Shown here piece after piece: positions 1-7,956 of a stretch of DNA of 25,642 bases. Below the pieces are notes generated by a model. That model saw nothing but the letters and a program-made list of their open reading frames with translations. It was not told the origin of the DNA and did no database searches. Position 1 is the stretch's first letter. Every line of letters starts with the position of its first letter. The stretch spans positions 1 to 25,642 of IMG/VR virus record IMGVR_UViG_3300031598_000022. The stretch is one strand, 5' to 3'. Source of the DNA: a virus. A program made the position numbers and the translations under genes.

Positions 1-734
1 ACTGTGGCTGCCTTTTTATTACATAGTACCATGTCTGGTGTGGGAAATTTTGATCCGGATTTCTCTATTTGATCGTTGCTTTTCTCTGCTGCATAATACT
101 CACCAATACTTCCGTGAATAATGTGTTCAAATGTTCCACCTATCGCTTTCACAAAAGTAGTCATTCCACTAGCAAGTAAACAAGTTTGTGCTAAGTCATA
201 AGGATTTCTTAATTTGGGATCACTAAGAACTGAAACTATTCCTGTAACTCCTGCTGATTCGTAATCATGGTTCTCATTCAATCCTTTAATAATTTCATCT
301 ATCACCTTTATGTCATCTCCAGGCGCAGCATCTGCATTCGATACTCTTGCTAATAAATCTTCACCATCTACAAATACTCCTAAACATTGGGCAGTTTCAA
401 TAGTTTTTGCATTCCAATTAATTCCACCACCATCAGTTCTTTTGATAAATTTTGTTGATACTCCATCTCTTGATCCAGTAACATGATAAACTGTATTATC
501 TAATTCTACCCATGCTTCGACTGATGCTGCACCACCTAACTCAACCTCTATTGCCCCATCAGTTGCTGCTACCTTAGTCAATAAACTATTAGCCTTAACA
601 GGCATTCCTTTATCATTGAGTGTATCTATATGGCTACCAGAAGGTGAAAATTGTGTACCTACAGGATACTTTGTATCATAGATACTCATTTCATTAAGAA
701 TCCCTTCTATTAAATAATCTCTAAAATCAAGCAT
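1..734 (-). CDS. Unrecognised protein, possible internal head protein (3' end cut by window edge)
   Basis: The frame is open from an ATG at 734 to the left edge, giving 244 residues without a stop, so the C-terminus is missing. The start is supported by an AGGG Shine-Dalgarno 5 nt upstream. I do not recognise the family. The N-terminus MLDFRDYLIE-G resembles the T4 capsid-targeting sequence MKTYQEFIAE: ten residues, aromatic at 4 and 7, acidic at 6, Glu at 10, followed by a small residue. T4 prohead protease gp21 cuts after (I/L)-x-E, so cleavage at LIE|G is plausible. That would make it a protein packaged in the head and possibly ejected with the DNA. The rest is soluble-looking, with no membrane segment or signal peptide. 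It lies next to the 81-residue gene at 787-1032, whose 5' leader shares a sequence element with this one. The gene is certain; the head role is inference. Confidence 0.75.
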   Translation of the reverse strand, partial: MLDFRDYLIEGILNEMSIYDTKYPVGTQFSPSGSHIDTLNDKGMPVKANSLLTKVAATDGAIEVELGGAASVEAWVELDNTVYHVTGSRDGVSTKFIKRTDGGGINWNAKTIETAQCLGVFVDGEDLLARVSNADAAPGDDIKVIDEIIKGLNENHDYESAGVTGIVSVLSDPKLRNPYDLAQTCLLASGMTTFVKAIGGTFEHIIHGSIGEYYAAEKSNDQIEKSGSKFPTPDMVLCNKKAAT

Positions 735-760
735 ATTTTCCCTACGTTGGTTAAACCGAG

Positions 761-772
761 TTTACTGATATA
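761..772 (-). repeat. Copy 1 of a 12-bp leader element (TATATCAGTAAA)
   Basis: On the minus strand this reads TATATCAGTAAA and ends 27 nt before the ATG at 734. The same 12 bases occur at 1059-1070, also 27 nt before the ATG of the next gene (1032). Equal spacing before two neighbouring genes suggests a shared promoter or 5'-UTR element. This copy has TTATATCA rather than a full TATAAATA late box. Confidence 0.45.
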
Positions 773-786
773 ACTGACTAATGTTT

Positions 787-1032
787 TCATGTTATTTTCC
801 AATTAGAGGGGTGTTTTTCCCAATCCCACTTAGGATCACCTGACATATACGATAGTTCACTTTTTAATTTATTCCAATCATCTTCATCTACTTCAAAAGA
901 ATTTCCATCCCATTCCACATCTGCATCCCAAACGGATAAATACTCTTTTGCTCGGTCAATATCGGCCTTTGGTGGTGATATTGTTATAGTATCTGAAAAT
1001 ATTCCTTCATAAAATTTTTGAAATGATATCAT
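787..1032 (-). CDS. Hypothetical acidic protein, 81 aa
   Basis: I do not recognise this protein. It is small, acidic and rich in tryptophan and aspartate (WDADVEWDG, EDDW, WDWEKH), with no membrane segment. The middle may form a compact alpha/beta fold. The N-terminus, MISFQKFYEG, has aromatics at 4 and 7 and Glu-Gly at 9-10. It weakly echoes the capsid-targeting-like N-terminus of the neighbouring gene at 1-734. The ATG at 1032 has an AGGGGA Shine-Dalgarno just upstream, and a T4-type late promoter candidate lies about 37 bp upstream. Late expression and virion association are therefore possible but unproven. Confidence 0.65.
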   Translation of the reverse strand: MISFQKFYEGIFSDTITISPPKADIDRAKEYLSVWDADVEWDGNSFEVDEDDWNKLKSELSYMSGDPKWDWEKHPSNWKIT

Positions 1033-1058
1033 TTTGATTCCCCTTAGATTAAATACAC

Positions 1059-1070
1059 TTTACTGATATA
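1059..1070 (-). repeat. Copy 2 of the 12-bp leader element (TATATCAGTAAA)
   Basis: This is identical to 761-772 and again lies 27 nt before a start codon (1032). Here it overlaps and follows the TATAAATA late-promoter-like box at 1069-1076, so the repeat may be the downstream part of a late promoter or an initially transcribed sequence. Confidence 0.45.
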
Positions 1071-1076
1071 TTTATA
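1069..1076 (-). promoter_or_regulatory. T4-type late promoter candidate (TATAAATA)
   Basis: The minus strand reads TATAAATA, the T4 late-promoter core recognised by RNA polymerase with gp55. It lies upstream of the start at 1032. I saw no other exact match in an intergenic region of the window. An AT-rich octamer can occur by chance, but the position and the late-looking genes downstream support it. Confidence 0.5.
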
Positions 1077-1089
1077 ATAACAAGCAAGT

Positions 1090-1461
1090 TTACTTTTCGG
1101 GGGCGGGCTCTGGGTCTGGAAATGGTGGTAATTCACCTTCATATCTCTTTTTTAGAACTTCGTGTGCAAAAACATCTCCACTAAGTTCATGCCATCCTTT
1201 ACAGGTATCTTCATCTACTGTAGCACAATAAAATGTTCCAGATGGATCTTCCATAACGTAGATCATTTCTCTGTCGAAAATGTCGCTTTTATCCGTAATG
1301 AATAAGACATGGATCATCGTTCCCTTTTCAGGGTTGATGTAATAGCAATCAGGCGCAAATGCCTTGAGGGTGGGAACAGATAGGTTTTTATAAAATTCTT
1401 CCCTATCTTCTTTTCTTTGTTTTTTGTATTCTTCTAAATTGATTATATTGTCATTCTCCAA
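1090..1461 (-). CDS. Hypothetical 123-aa protein, TTG start
   Basis: I do not recognise this protein. It is a soluble, acidic protein with a charged helical N-terminus, a mixed middle (APDCYYINPEKGT, YVMEDPSGTFYC) and a proline-rich acidic tail (PPFPDPEPAPEK). An ATG at 1548 would overlap the helicase gene by 98 nt, which is implausible here. A TTG at 1461 follows a strong GGGGAG Shine-Dalgarno (1474-1469) with 7-nt spacing and overlaps the helicase end by only 11 nt, so I chose it. The gene is the last in the uvsX-gp41 run and is probably translationally coupled to the helicase. The Gly-Thr-Phe-Tyr-Cys core could suggest a small beta sheet, but no function can be assigned. Confidence 0.65.
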   Translation of the reverse strand: MENDNIINLEEYKKQRKEDREEFYKNLSVPTLKAFAPDCYYINPEKGTMIHVLFITDKSDIFDREMIYVMEDPSGTFYCATVDEDTCKGWHELSGDVFAHEVLKKRYEGELPPFPDPEPAPEK

Positions 1462-2860
1462 ATTTAAACTCCCCAAAATCTTTTTTAGTCTTTTTTGAGG
1501 ATGTATCGAATACCGGAGTATCTTTTTTTTCTTCTCTACCAGTATCAACCAATCCAGACTGTGATTCTTCTCCCAAATCGGAAAGTCTCATTTTCGCTCT
1601 ATCAACTCCTACTAAAAATTTCTTATTTGAGGTAATATCACTATATCGATTTTTTAGCTGTTTAATTAATATTTGTCCGGCTTCTTCTAAGTTTTCATTA
1701 CTAATAATTGCAAACATAAAATCTGCAGTTGCGGGAAGTCCAAAACTCTCACTAGTATCTTCAAGACCAACATCTGTATTTTGAAAACCTTGCCTATTCG
1801 TTTGGGTGGCTGACAAAATAGGAACATCAAATTCTACTGCTAATCCCCTAAGTTCTTCTGCTATCGATTTAATATAACTGTAAGAATTTACATATTGTCC
1901 TGGTTTAATTCTTGAAGAAGAACATATATTAATATAATCAACAAGGATCATATCTGGTTTAAAATTTCTCTTAAGATTTAGTTCATTTAATAATGCTCTA
2001 AAATGATTTGTACTAGCCGCGGCTGTAGGATATTCCTTGATAATTAATCTACCTTTAACCGTATCCTTGAGGGCCTCCATTTTCTTTTCATACATCTTTT
2101 TAGATAAACCTACTAAATCATCTAATTTAATATTTAATAAATTTGCATCTATTCTTTCTGCGATTCGTTCTTCTGACATTTCTAATGTAATATACAAAAC
2201 ATTATTTCCCTGTGATAGAGCACTAGCACTAACATGACACATAAACAATGATTTACCAACACCTGTTCCTGCGAGGGCAATATTCAAGGTCTTAGAAGAC
2301 AGACCACCTCCTGTTATTTTATTGAAGAAGTCGAGATCAAATGGAATTTTCTTTTCCACTCTATGATAGAATGCATACCGATCATCAGAATCCAGAAGGT
2401 AATCATGACCCACGTGAGGATCAAAACTAACAGAAAGAGCATCGGTAAGCAACTCAGGAATAGCACCTTTGTCCTCGTTAGATTTTTCGGGCTCATCCAA
2501 TATTTTAATTGAACTGACAACGGCATTGTATATTGCCTTATCTTGACAGAATTTTTCTGTTGTTTCCAAGAGCCATGAAAGATCCGATTGTTCATCGTTT
2601 TGTCCTTCCAGATAAGTTAAAAGTTCTGTTACACTTTCAAATTCTTCATTTTTCAATGATGTGCCATCTAATTCAATAACTAATGCTTCTTTAGTAGGTA
2701 AATTATTATATTTATTGATAAAAGAATTTATTTGTTCATACAATAATTTATCTGTATGTTCTATAAAATATTCTTTGCTGAGAAAAGGTAAAACTTTTCT
2801 AGAATATTCTTCGTTATGTATTAGATTTTTAAGTATTAGTGTTTCTATCCGCTGCTGCAT
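1451..2860 (-). CDS. 41: Replicative DNA helicase, DnaB/gp41 family
   Basis: This 469-residue protein is the hexameric 5'-3' helicase that unwinds DNA at the phage fork with primase and polymerase. The N-terminal domain (about 1-110) is helical, as in DnaB. The RecA-like domain follows, with Walker A GTGVGKS at 198-204 and the YITLEMSEE motif (H1a) at about 223-231. Next come a Walker B-like hydrophobic stretch ending in MILVDYI and the H4-type motif SATQTNRQG. The length matches T4 gp41 (475 aa). The C-terminus is charged, as expected for a primase or loader contact. The gene follows uvsX and a 106-residue gene, whose end it overlaps by 32 nt, as in the T4 order uvsX-40-41. The family call is firm. 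Confidence 0.95.
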   Translation of the reverse strand: MQQRIETLILKNLIHNEEYSRKVLPFLSKEYFIEHTDKLLYEQINSFINKYNNLPTKEALVIELDGTSLKNEEFESVTELLTYLEGQNDEQSDLSWLLETTEKFCQDKAIYNAVVSSIKILDEPEKSNEDKGAIPELLTDALSVSFDPHVGHDYLLDSDDRYAFYHRVEKKIPFDLDFFNKITGGGLSSKTLNIALAGTGVGKSLFMCHVSASALSQGNNVLYITLEMSEERIAERIDANLLNIKLDDLVGLSKKMYEKKMEALKDTVKGRLIIKEYPTAAASTNHFRALLNELNLKRNFKPDMILVDYINICSSSRIKPGQYVNSYSYIKSIAEELRGLAVEFDVPILSATQTNRQGFQNTDVGLEDTSESFGLPATADFMFAIISNENLEEAGQILIKQLKNRYSDITSNKKFLVGVDRAKMRLSDLGEESQSGLVDTGREEKKDTPVFDTSSKKTKKDFGEFKFGE

Positions 2861-3149
2861 GTTTATCCATTTGTGTTTGTATAATTTCTATTACCCATTT
2901 GCCTAATTGTTGCTCAAATGCTTTACCTTCTTCATCAGAAATTTTATGACTTATATTACGTGGAGGCACTTCAATTTCATATTCATATTGACAGGCTATA
3001 TCATCTCCCGTCAATTCTTGTTCTACTAATTTAAATGTTGTATATCTAATTATTGCGCCATCAAATGATGAATTATCTTGCACTATTATACATAATGATT
3101 TATCTTCTGGATCATTTGGATTTGAACACACCTTATATAGATCACTCAT
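2829..3149 (-). CDS. Hypothetical 106-aa protein between uvsX and the helicase gene
   Basis: This soluble protein has a beta-rich first two thirds ([20 protein letters not shown]) and a helical C-terminus. I do not recognise a family. It overlaps uvsX by 8 nt and the helicase gene by 32 nt, so it is embedded in the recombination/replication operon and probably co-translated. T4 has gene 40 (head-assembly associated) at this place, but this protein shows no visible likeness to it, so position alone is not used for naming. Many T4-like phages have a small uncharacterised ORF here. Confidence 0.75.
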   Translation of the reverse strand: MSDLYKVCSNPNDPEDKSLCIIVQDNSSFDGAIIRYTTFKLVEQELTGDDIACQYEYEIEVPPRNISHKISDEEGKAFEQQLGKWVIEIIQTQMDKHAAADRNTNT

Positions 3150-4194
3150 CGGTCGCCTCCACTTCAGCTGTCTCTACCTCATCAAATCCACCATAGAGAA
3201 AAACTTTCTTAGCATGAACATTTAATTTATCAAGAATTTCTGGTGTAAAATACTTTTCAGGATCATTTAAAATTGCCTTACCAAATACTTTAGAACCATC
3301 TGGCATTTCATATCTTGTAGATATTTTAGTAAAGATTCCTGCGTCCTCTGCCAATTCAATGAGACCGTAATATCTATTCAAACCTCTATCATACCGCAAG
3401 AGAACATCAACTATTTTGTTCTCCTTAGTTAATCTAGATTTGAAATTTTTACAATGAATTACATTTCCTACAACATCAGTTCCTTCTTTTTCTTTTCTCT
3501 TTGAAAGGAATATAATAGTTGAAGCAGCATATTGTAAACCACTACCACCACCCATTACAGAAGTTGGAAACATTGTACCCATTTGTTTATATGTGTGATT
3601 AGTAACTAATAATGGAATTCCCGCCTTACCAAGTTTCAATGTCAATACTCTGAAAGCACCTTTGACTAATTGTGCTCGCGTCATATCTTTGGTTTCTTTA
3701 CCTTCGGAAATATCAGTTACTTCTTTAGTAGTAGATAGCATACCAAGAGAATCTAAGCACATCAACAATGGACGATCTTCTTGACCCTCACCATGACTTT
3801 CTACTACTTTTAATGCTTGATGTGTAAATTCTTGAATCGTGGTGACAGGAAGAATTATCATCCGTGAAGAATCAATTCCTCTGTCTTCTATCATCTGTTT
3901 AGTTAGAGCAGACTCAGACTCAAAATACAGAACACCGCCGCTAGGATTATCTGCAAGAAACTGTTTGACAATGCCCAAGACAAAAAAGGTTTTTCCTGTT
4001 GCTGTCTCGCCCGCCAAAGCTGTAATCTTATTAGAAGGGATTCCTCCATAAATATCTCCTGAAACTAATGCGTTTAAAATATAACTACCAGTATCTACAT
4101 ATGTAGACACATCGCCCGCTTCGATTCCATCCGAAACTTTTGTACCAAATTCATTACCGGTTGCTTTTAACAAACCATCAAAATAATCACTCAT
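3142..4194 (-). CDS. uvsX: UvsX, RecA-like recombinase
   Basis: This 350-residue protein is the strand-exchange ATPase of T4-like recombination-dependent replication and repair. Walker A is GETATGKT at 62-69. It is followed by the YFESESALT region and a Walker B segment, [11 protein letters not shown]. The DNA-binding loop region NHTYKQMGT...[12 protein letters not shown] is typical of UvsX. The length is near that of T4 UvsX (391 aa), somewhat shorter at the C-terminus. The acidic tail ([12 protein letters not shown]) resembles the acidic C-terminus of RecA-family proteins. The start codon shares one base with the stop of the 77-residue gene upstream (TAATG). A strong promoter at 4453-4480 serves the pair. 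The identification is firm. Confidence 0.95.
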   Translation of the reverse strand: MSDYFDGLLKATGNEFGTKVSDGIEAGDVSTYVDTGSYILNALVSGDIYGGIPSNKITALAGETATGKTFFVLGIVKQFLADNPSGGVLYFESESALTKQMIEDRGIDSSRMIILPVTTIQEFTHQALKVVESHGEGQEDRPLLMCLDSLGMLSTTKEVTDISEGKETKDMTRAQLVKGAFRVLTLKLGKAGIPLLVTNHTYKQMGTMFPTSVMGGGSGLQYAASTIIFLSKRKEKEGTDVVGNVIHCKNFKSRLTKENKIVDVLLRYDRGLNRYYGLIELAEDAGIFTKISTRYEMPDGSKVFGKAILNDPEKYFTPEILDKLNVHAKKVFLYGGFDEVETAEVEATDE

Positions 4195-4427
4195 TATTTT
4201 CCTTTTATTGTTTTATAATCATCTATTATTTCTATAACATGAAACCCGTCATCTCTTATGGATGATGCAAACTTACTTGCCTCTTTTCGAGTTTCAAAAG
4301 TCATAATAGACATTGATTCTGGAATAATATCCACAGAATGATTTAACTCTTTGAAGTCTTCTACAGAATCCACTTTTTGTTGTTTGTATGTCTTTCGTGC
4401 ATACCTCACCATTATACTTCCTGCCAT
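4194..4427 (-). CDS. Hypothetical 77-aa protein upstream of uvsX
   Basis: This is a small basic protein (many Lys and Arg) beginning [18 protein letters not shown], followed by a predicted beta-alpha-beta-like pattern ([22 protein letters not shown]). I do not recognise it. Its stop and the uvsX start overlap by one base, so the two are translationally coupled. It is the first gene after the promoter at 4453-4480. The Phe-Glu-Thr-Arg-Lys-Glu-Ala pattern recalls small proteins that adjust amino-acid stretches in a ferredoxin-like fold, but that is only an impression. A role with uvsX (for example as an accessory factor) is possible from position alone. Confidence 0.7.
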   Translation of the reverse strand: MAGSIMVRYARKTYKQQKVDSVEDFKELNHSVDIIPESMSIMTFETRKEASKFASSIRDDGFHVIEIIDDYKTIKGK

Positions 4428-4452
4428 ATTACCTTTTACATATACTACTTCT

Positions 4453-4480
4453 ATTATACACTAAATAAAGAAATTGTCAA
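4453..4480 (-). promoter_or_regulatory. Sigma70-type promoter for the uvsX-gp41 run
   Basis: The minus strand has TTGACA (4480-4475), a 16-bp spacer and TATAAT (4458-4453). The -35 lies inside the last codons of the polymerase gene (Leu-Asp-Asn), and the -10 lies just after its stop. It would drive 77aa-uvsX-106aa-gp41-123aa. Confidence 0.85.
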
Positions 4481-6935
4481 GACTAGACCGCCGTTCCGTG
4501 TCCCAGCCAATTACATCTAATACACCTTTCAATGGTTCAACAAAGGCCTTATTAAATTGTGTATTATAATCTATATATTTTTCCAATTCAAATTCTTTAG
4601 GTAAATTATTTAATATAGAAATTACCTTATCTCCCGCTGGATTAGGATCTTTAAGATAAGCGAACTTAACTTTTTCTCCTTCTTGAATTATAGGGTATTT
4701 TTTTGTAAGTTTCTTTGATCTAAGCATGTGATTATAAATCAACGAACCCTTTACATGAATTGGAGTACCCTTTGTGTAAATGCTGGCGGGATCTTTATAT
4801 TTTTTTAGTCCATTAACCGATCTTGGAAATGCAATCTTTTCCATATCTAAACTAAAAAACTCTTCTTTAAACTTTTCAATATAACTAATCACCTCATCTT
4901 CTGTACCTGAAATAATAATATTGAAAATCGCTCTCAATGATTCTCTACAAGCTTGTGGTGTAGAACTTTTAATTGCTTCAATACCTACAATCTTTAGTTT
5001 AGGTTCTTCATATCGTACACCTTCAGAATCATGAACGTTCAGAATATAATGTTTCTTTGCTGTCCAGATACCTGTATCAGCAATGACCTCACGTTTCATG
5101 ACCATCTTTTGTTGATAAGCATTTACATACTCAGCCAATTCTTTATATGATTTTTCAATAACTCCTTCGATTCTTCCACATGCTTTGTCTAAGAAGTTAA
5201 CAATTTTTTCATCACCAGTAATGCCGACTTTAGAGACAAGATCCTCAAGACAAACATATAAAGAATCTGTATCCATAGCAACAATATAATCCTTATTCAC
5301 AGCAGATAATGTAGTGTTTAAGTACTTATTCACAGCATTTTCTGCCCATTGAACAGACAATTGACCAGCAACAGAAACGGCTTCAGCATTTCGTTCATCA
5401 TAATAACGAAACCATTGATTACCCATAGCTCCATAAGCAGAGTTGAGTGCGATCTTTAAGTTCTGTTGATAATTGTAATATTGTGACAATTTATTGGGAT
5501 CGGCGTTTCTTCCTTTTTTCTGTTCTTCTATCATCAACTTCTTATATGTAACTCTATCATTATACATACTTTCCATTAACTTAGGAAGAAACCCCTGTTT
5601 ATCTTTACGATAAACTGACCCATTCGGAGTAACTGTTACATTCTTTTCTTTCCAAATACTTGTATCAAACTCTTTATTCAATAATCCATCTACACCAATA
5701 TCATCTTGCCATGTACCAAGAATAGTTTCCGGAGAAATGTTGTATTGCATAATCAAATGGGGATACAAACTATTCAAGTCAAAACTAACTATCCACTTAT
5801 GTCTACCTTTTTGTGGTGCCTTCACATAAGCACCTTCATACGCATCCCCTTTACGTTGTTTACTCTTTTGGGGAATCACAACTTTCTCTTTCAAAAGATG
5901 ATTGTAAATAATACAATCCCACATTCTTGTCTGCGCAAATACATCTGTATAATTACACTTTGACAAATATGCTAGAGAAATGATCATCTCTAAAAGCTTC
6001 ATCTTATTTTCAAGACGGTCTACTAGTAATACATCTTGAATATTGTATTCAATAAACTTTTGATAATCTGTTCTGTATAATTCATGTAATGTGTTTACTT
6101 CAGAATAATCTAGTTTATTTTCATCCAATTCAACATGCGCAATATGATCTAATCTATAAGATTCTTGATTGGTATAAGTAAATTTCTTATAAGCATCCAT
6201 GTAATCAATTTCAGACACACCGTATATCTCATAAGTCTGAACTTCTTTACCACCCATACCAAAGATTTTTTGTTCTCTGACAAATCCCCATGGCGATAAT
6301 TTCTTGACCCATGTTTCATTTAAGATTTTACGAATTCGATTAACCAAATATGGAGTATCAAACGTTTTAGTATTCCAGCCTGTAATTACATGAGGACAAT
6401 TCTGTTGCCAATACATCACAAATTGCTCAAGTAATTGTCGTTCATCTCCACATTTATTATATGTAATATTTTCTTGAGTATTATTAAAGTCAGAACAACC
6501 CCAAACTTGAATATCATCATTTATCTTAATTGTGATTGCTGTTACTTCTTCTTGAGCATTTTCGGGATTTGGAAAACCATGTTCTGAACCTACTTCAATA
6601 TCAAGAAACATTATTTTGAGATGTTCAAAATTATAATCTACTTGTTCAGGATATGTTTCAGCAATATAAGAATAATTGTAATTAGTATGGCCGTAGATTT
6701 TCATATTTTCTACGCCTTCATACTTCTTCATTGCTTCGCGAGTTTCTTTGATAGTTCCCCATTGAACAGGACCTACTGGCTCGTCCTCAAGAGTATGCCA
6801 ATCAGTTTTAGTTTTGGTAGGAATGTATAAGGTGGGTTTGAATTCGTGCTTGTCATCAAAGGGGAGTCCGTCTTCAATTCCCCTCTCAAAAATGTAATTT
6901 CCGAGACATACTACATTAGTATAAAATTTGGACAT
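4461..6935 (-). CDS. 43: DNA polymerase, family B (gp43)
   Basis: This 824-residue protein is the replicative polymerase with 3'-5' proofreading. The exonuclease motifs are present: Exo I LDIE (Asp112, Glu114), Exo II GWNTKTFD (Asn188, Asp193) and Exo III YNIQD (Asp301). The polymerase motifs follow: motif A SFDLNSLYP (Asp386), motif B KIALNSAYG (about 494-502) and motif C MDTDS (Asp555, Asp557). The length is a little below T4 gp43 (898 aa), and all catalytic residues are intact, with no intein visible. Translation starts at ATG 6935 in a very A-rich leader without a clear Shine-Dalgarno, so it may be translationally controlled. The gene has its own consensus promoter at 7003-7031. The C-terminus ends NFFI; a sliding-clamp-binding peptide is expected there. 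Confidence 0.97.
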   Translation of the reverse strand: MSKFYTNVVCLGNYIFERGIEDGLPFDDKHEFKPTLYIPTKTKTDWHTLEDEPVGPVQWGTIKETREAMKKYEGVENMKIYGHTNYNYSYIAETYPEQVDYNFEHLKIMFLDIEVGSEHGFPNPENAQEEVTAITIKINDDIQVWGCSDFNNTQENITYNKCGDERQLLEQFVMYWQQNCPHVITGWNTKTFDTPYLVNRIRKILNETWVKKLSPWGFVREQKIFGMGGKEVQTYEIYGVSEIDYMDAYKKFTYTNQESYRLDHIAHVELDENKLDYSEVNTLHELYRTDYQKFIEYNIQDVLLVDRLENKMKLLEMIISLAYLSKCNYTDVFAQTRMWDCIIYNHLLKEKVVIPQKSKQRKGDAYEGAYVKAPQKGRHKWIVSFDLNSLYPHLIMQYNISPETILGTWQDDIGVDGLLNKEFDTSIWKEKNVTVTPNGSVYRKDKQGFLPKLMESMYNDRVTYKKLMIEEQKKGRNADPNKLSQYYNYQQNLKIALNSAYGAMGNQWFRYYDERNAEAVSVAGQLSVQWAENAVNKYLNTTLSAVNKDYIVAMDTDSLYVCLEDLVSKVGITGDEKIVNFLDKACGRIEGVIEKSYKELAEYVNAYQQKMVMKREVIADTGIWTAKKHYILNVHDSEGVRYEEPKLKIVGIEAIKSSTPQACRESLRAIFNIIISGTEDEVISYIEKFKEEFFSLDMEKIAFPRSVNGLKKYKDPASIYTKGTPIHVKGSLIYNHMLRSKKLTKKYPIIQEGEKVKFAYLKDPNPAGDKVISILNNLPKEFELEKYIDYNTQFNKAFVEPLKGVLDVIGWDTERRSSLDNFFI

Positions 6936-7002
6936 TTATTTTTTTAGAATATCAGAGGTGGCGAGTTGATTTATCATAATCACTATTAATTTTATCTAAT
7001 CT

Positions 7003-7031
7003 ATTATAACACACTTTTATGTGTTTGTCAA
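7003..7031 (-). promoter_or_regulatory. Perfect-consensus sigma70 promoter of the polymerase gene
   Basis: The minus strand reads TTGACA (7031-7026), a 17-bp spacer and TATAAT (7008-7003), an exact consensus. The spacer holds an inverted repeat, ACACA...TGTGT, around a 6-nt centre, which could be an operator or chance. The leader from here to the ATG at 6935 is about 60 nt and AT-rich. Confidence 0.9.
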
Positions 7032-7066
7032 CCCATGTTGGTTTTGACAAAAAAGCGCCAATAGTA

Positions 7067-7105
7067 AATAGCACTTGAAGATAACATTTAATTCCAAGTG
7101 CTATT
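7067..7105 (-). terminator. Hairpin after the endolysin gene, possible terminator
   Basis: A perfect 11-bp stem, AATAGCACTTG/CAAGTGCTATT, with a 17-nt loop begins 3 nt beyond the endolysin stop at 7109-7111. On the minus strand no T-run follows directly; a T6 comes about 12 nt later (7054-7049). It could be a weak terminator, an RNA-stability hairpin, or a factor-dependent stop separating the lysis genes from gp43. Confidence 0.5.
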
Positions 7106-7108
7106 ATT

Positions 7109-7585
7109 TTATTTAGATACGAATCCACTTTTATATACCACGCCACTTTTTGTTTTAAGTGCAGTGAGTATTTTCTTACGGTTCCCCATAAGATTATAAC
7201 TACAATGAACCCAACCGCTGTTAGGGTCTTTACCATCATAAAACTCTAAAATAATTTGATCAAAATCTAAATTCTTAGTAATCCATAACGCAAGGTCAGG
7301 ATTAGGTGTCGAAAAAGATTCAAAGTCTGCCGCTTGGCCATTACAATGTTGACTCGTTTTAGAGCCGCCCACTTTTGCATTTAGTGTAGGACTTCTGTAA
7401 CCAGAGTTGATAGTGATCACTCCAAACTGTTCTCTAACTGGTTGCAAAATGTTAATGCAAAGATGTGTTAGATTCACTAGATGAATATCACTAGGTGAAT
7501 TGTCCACACGCAATCTTTCAGCGGTTGAACTTTTTACCATTTCAGATAACGAAAAGTTTTTAGATAATCTTATTCTTTCAGCCAT
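7109..7585 (-). CDS. Endolysin, peptidase M15A family (zinc D-Ala-D-Ala-type peptidase)
   Basis: This 158-residue protein is a zinc peptidase predicted to cut peptide cross-links of peptidoglycan for lysis. The motifs of the M15A fold are clear: INSGYRSPTLN, then SQHCNGQAADF giving zinc ligands His80 and Asp87, then GWVHCS giving His127. There is no signal peptide, so release would depend on a holin. The start at 7585 has GGGAG 7 nt upstream and shares one base with the stop of the 109-residue gene. Two genes upstream lies the three-TM holin (7957-8472), which completes a lysis group. M15A proteins also occur as tail-associated lysins, but the neighbourhood favours endolysin. Confidence 0.85.
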   Translation of the reverse strand: MAERIRLSKNFSLSEMVKSSTAERLRVDNSPSDIHLVNLTHLCINILQPVREQFGVITINSGYRSPTLNAKVGGSKTSQHCNGQAADFESFSTPNPDLALWITKNLDFDQIILEFYDGKDPNSGWVHCSYNLMGNRKKILTALKTKSGVVYKSGFVSK

Positions 7586-7914
7586 TATAATACTCCCACA
7601 TCATTTTTTTTCTGTATATCAACTGATCCAGTAGTAGGATCAAATTTAAGGGTAAGTTGTATTTCTACTGGTTTAAGTGTTCCGTCTGCTTTGATGATAG
7701 GTAACTTGCCTTCAGCCGCCGCCAACAATGCATCTTTAGCATTTGAAAATTCATGTGTTGAATCATCCTTTATAGCTTTATCTAATTCTTTTTTTGCACT
7801 CTCTGGAATTAGATCATCTATCATCTCTTCCACTTTGTCAGATGCAAAATCCGCTTGTTTTGCCATATCTACAACAAGACTAGAAATGACATTAAATAAT
7901 ATTACTGGTAACAT
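7585..7914 (-). CDS. Small lysis-cluster protein, 109 aa, hydrophobic N-terminus
   Basis: This protein lies between holin and endolysin genes. The N-terminal ~15 residues (MLPVILFNVISSLVV) are hydrophobic and could anchor or export the protein. An acidic helical stretch follows (VEEMIDDLIPESAKKELDKAI), then a short beta-rich end (VEIQLTLKFDPTTGSVDIQ). I chose ATG 7914 because GGAG lies 8 nt upstream; the longer ATG at 7950 lacks this and would run through the 3' neighbour's spacer. The position and topology would suit a spanin-like or antiholin role, but there is no lipobox cysteine and no family recognition. Function is therefore left open. Confidence 0.65.
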   Translation of the reverse strand: MLPVILFNVISSLVVDMAKQADFASDKVEEMIDDLIPESAKKELDKAIKDDSTHEFSNAKDALLAAAEGKLPIIKADGTLKPVEIQLTLKFDPTTGSVDIQKKNDVGVL

Positions 7915-7956
7915 AATAAGTTCTCCATAATTAATAACTGGCTGGAACAATCAGTT

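Noticed and set aside
709-790. 26-aa ORF overlapping the end of the 81-aa gene (ATGA) and the start of the left-edge gene
   Set aside because: It is very short and overlaps the leader element and ribosome site of the next gene; it is probably chance.
6952-7239. 95-aa minus-strand ORF overlapping the endolysin gene end and the gp43 promoter
   Set aside because: It lies in another frame of the endolysin gene and runs through a consensus promoter and a hairpin; it has no ribosome site or family.
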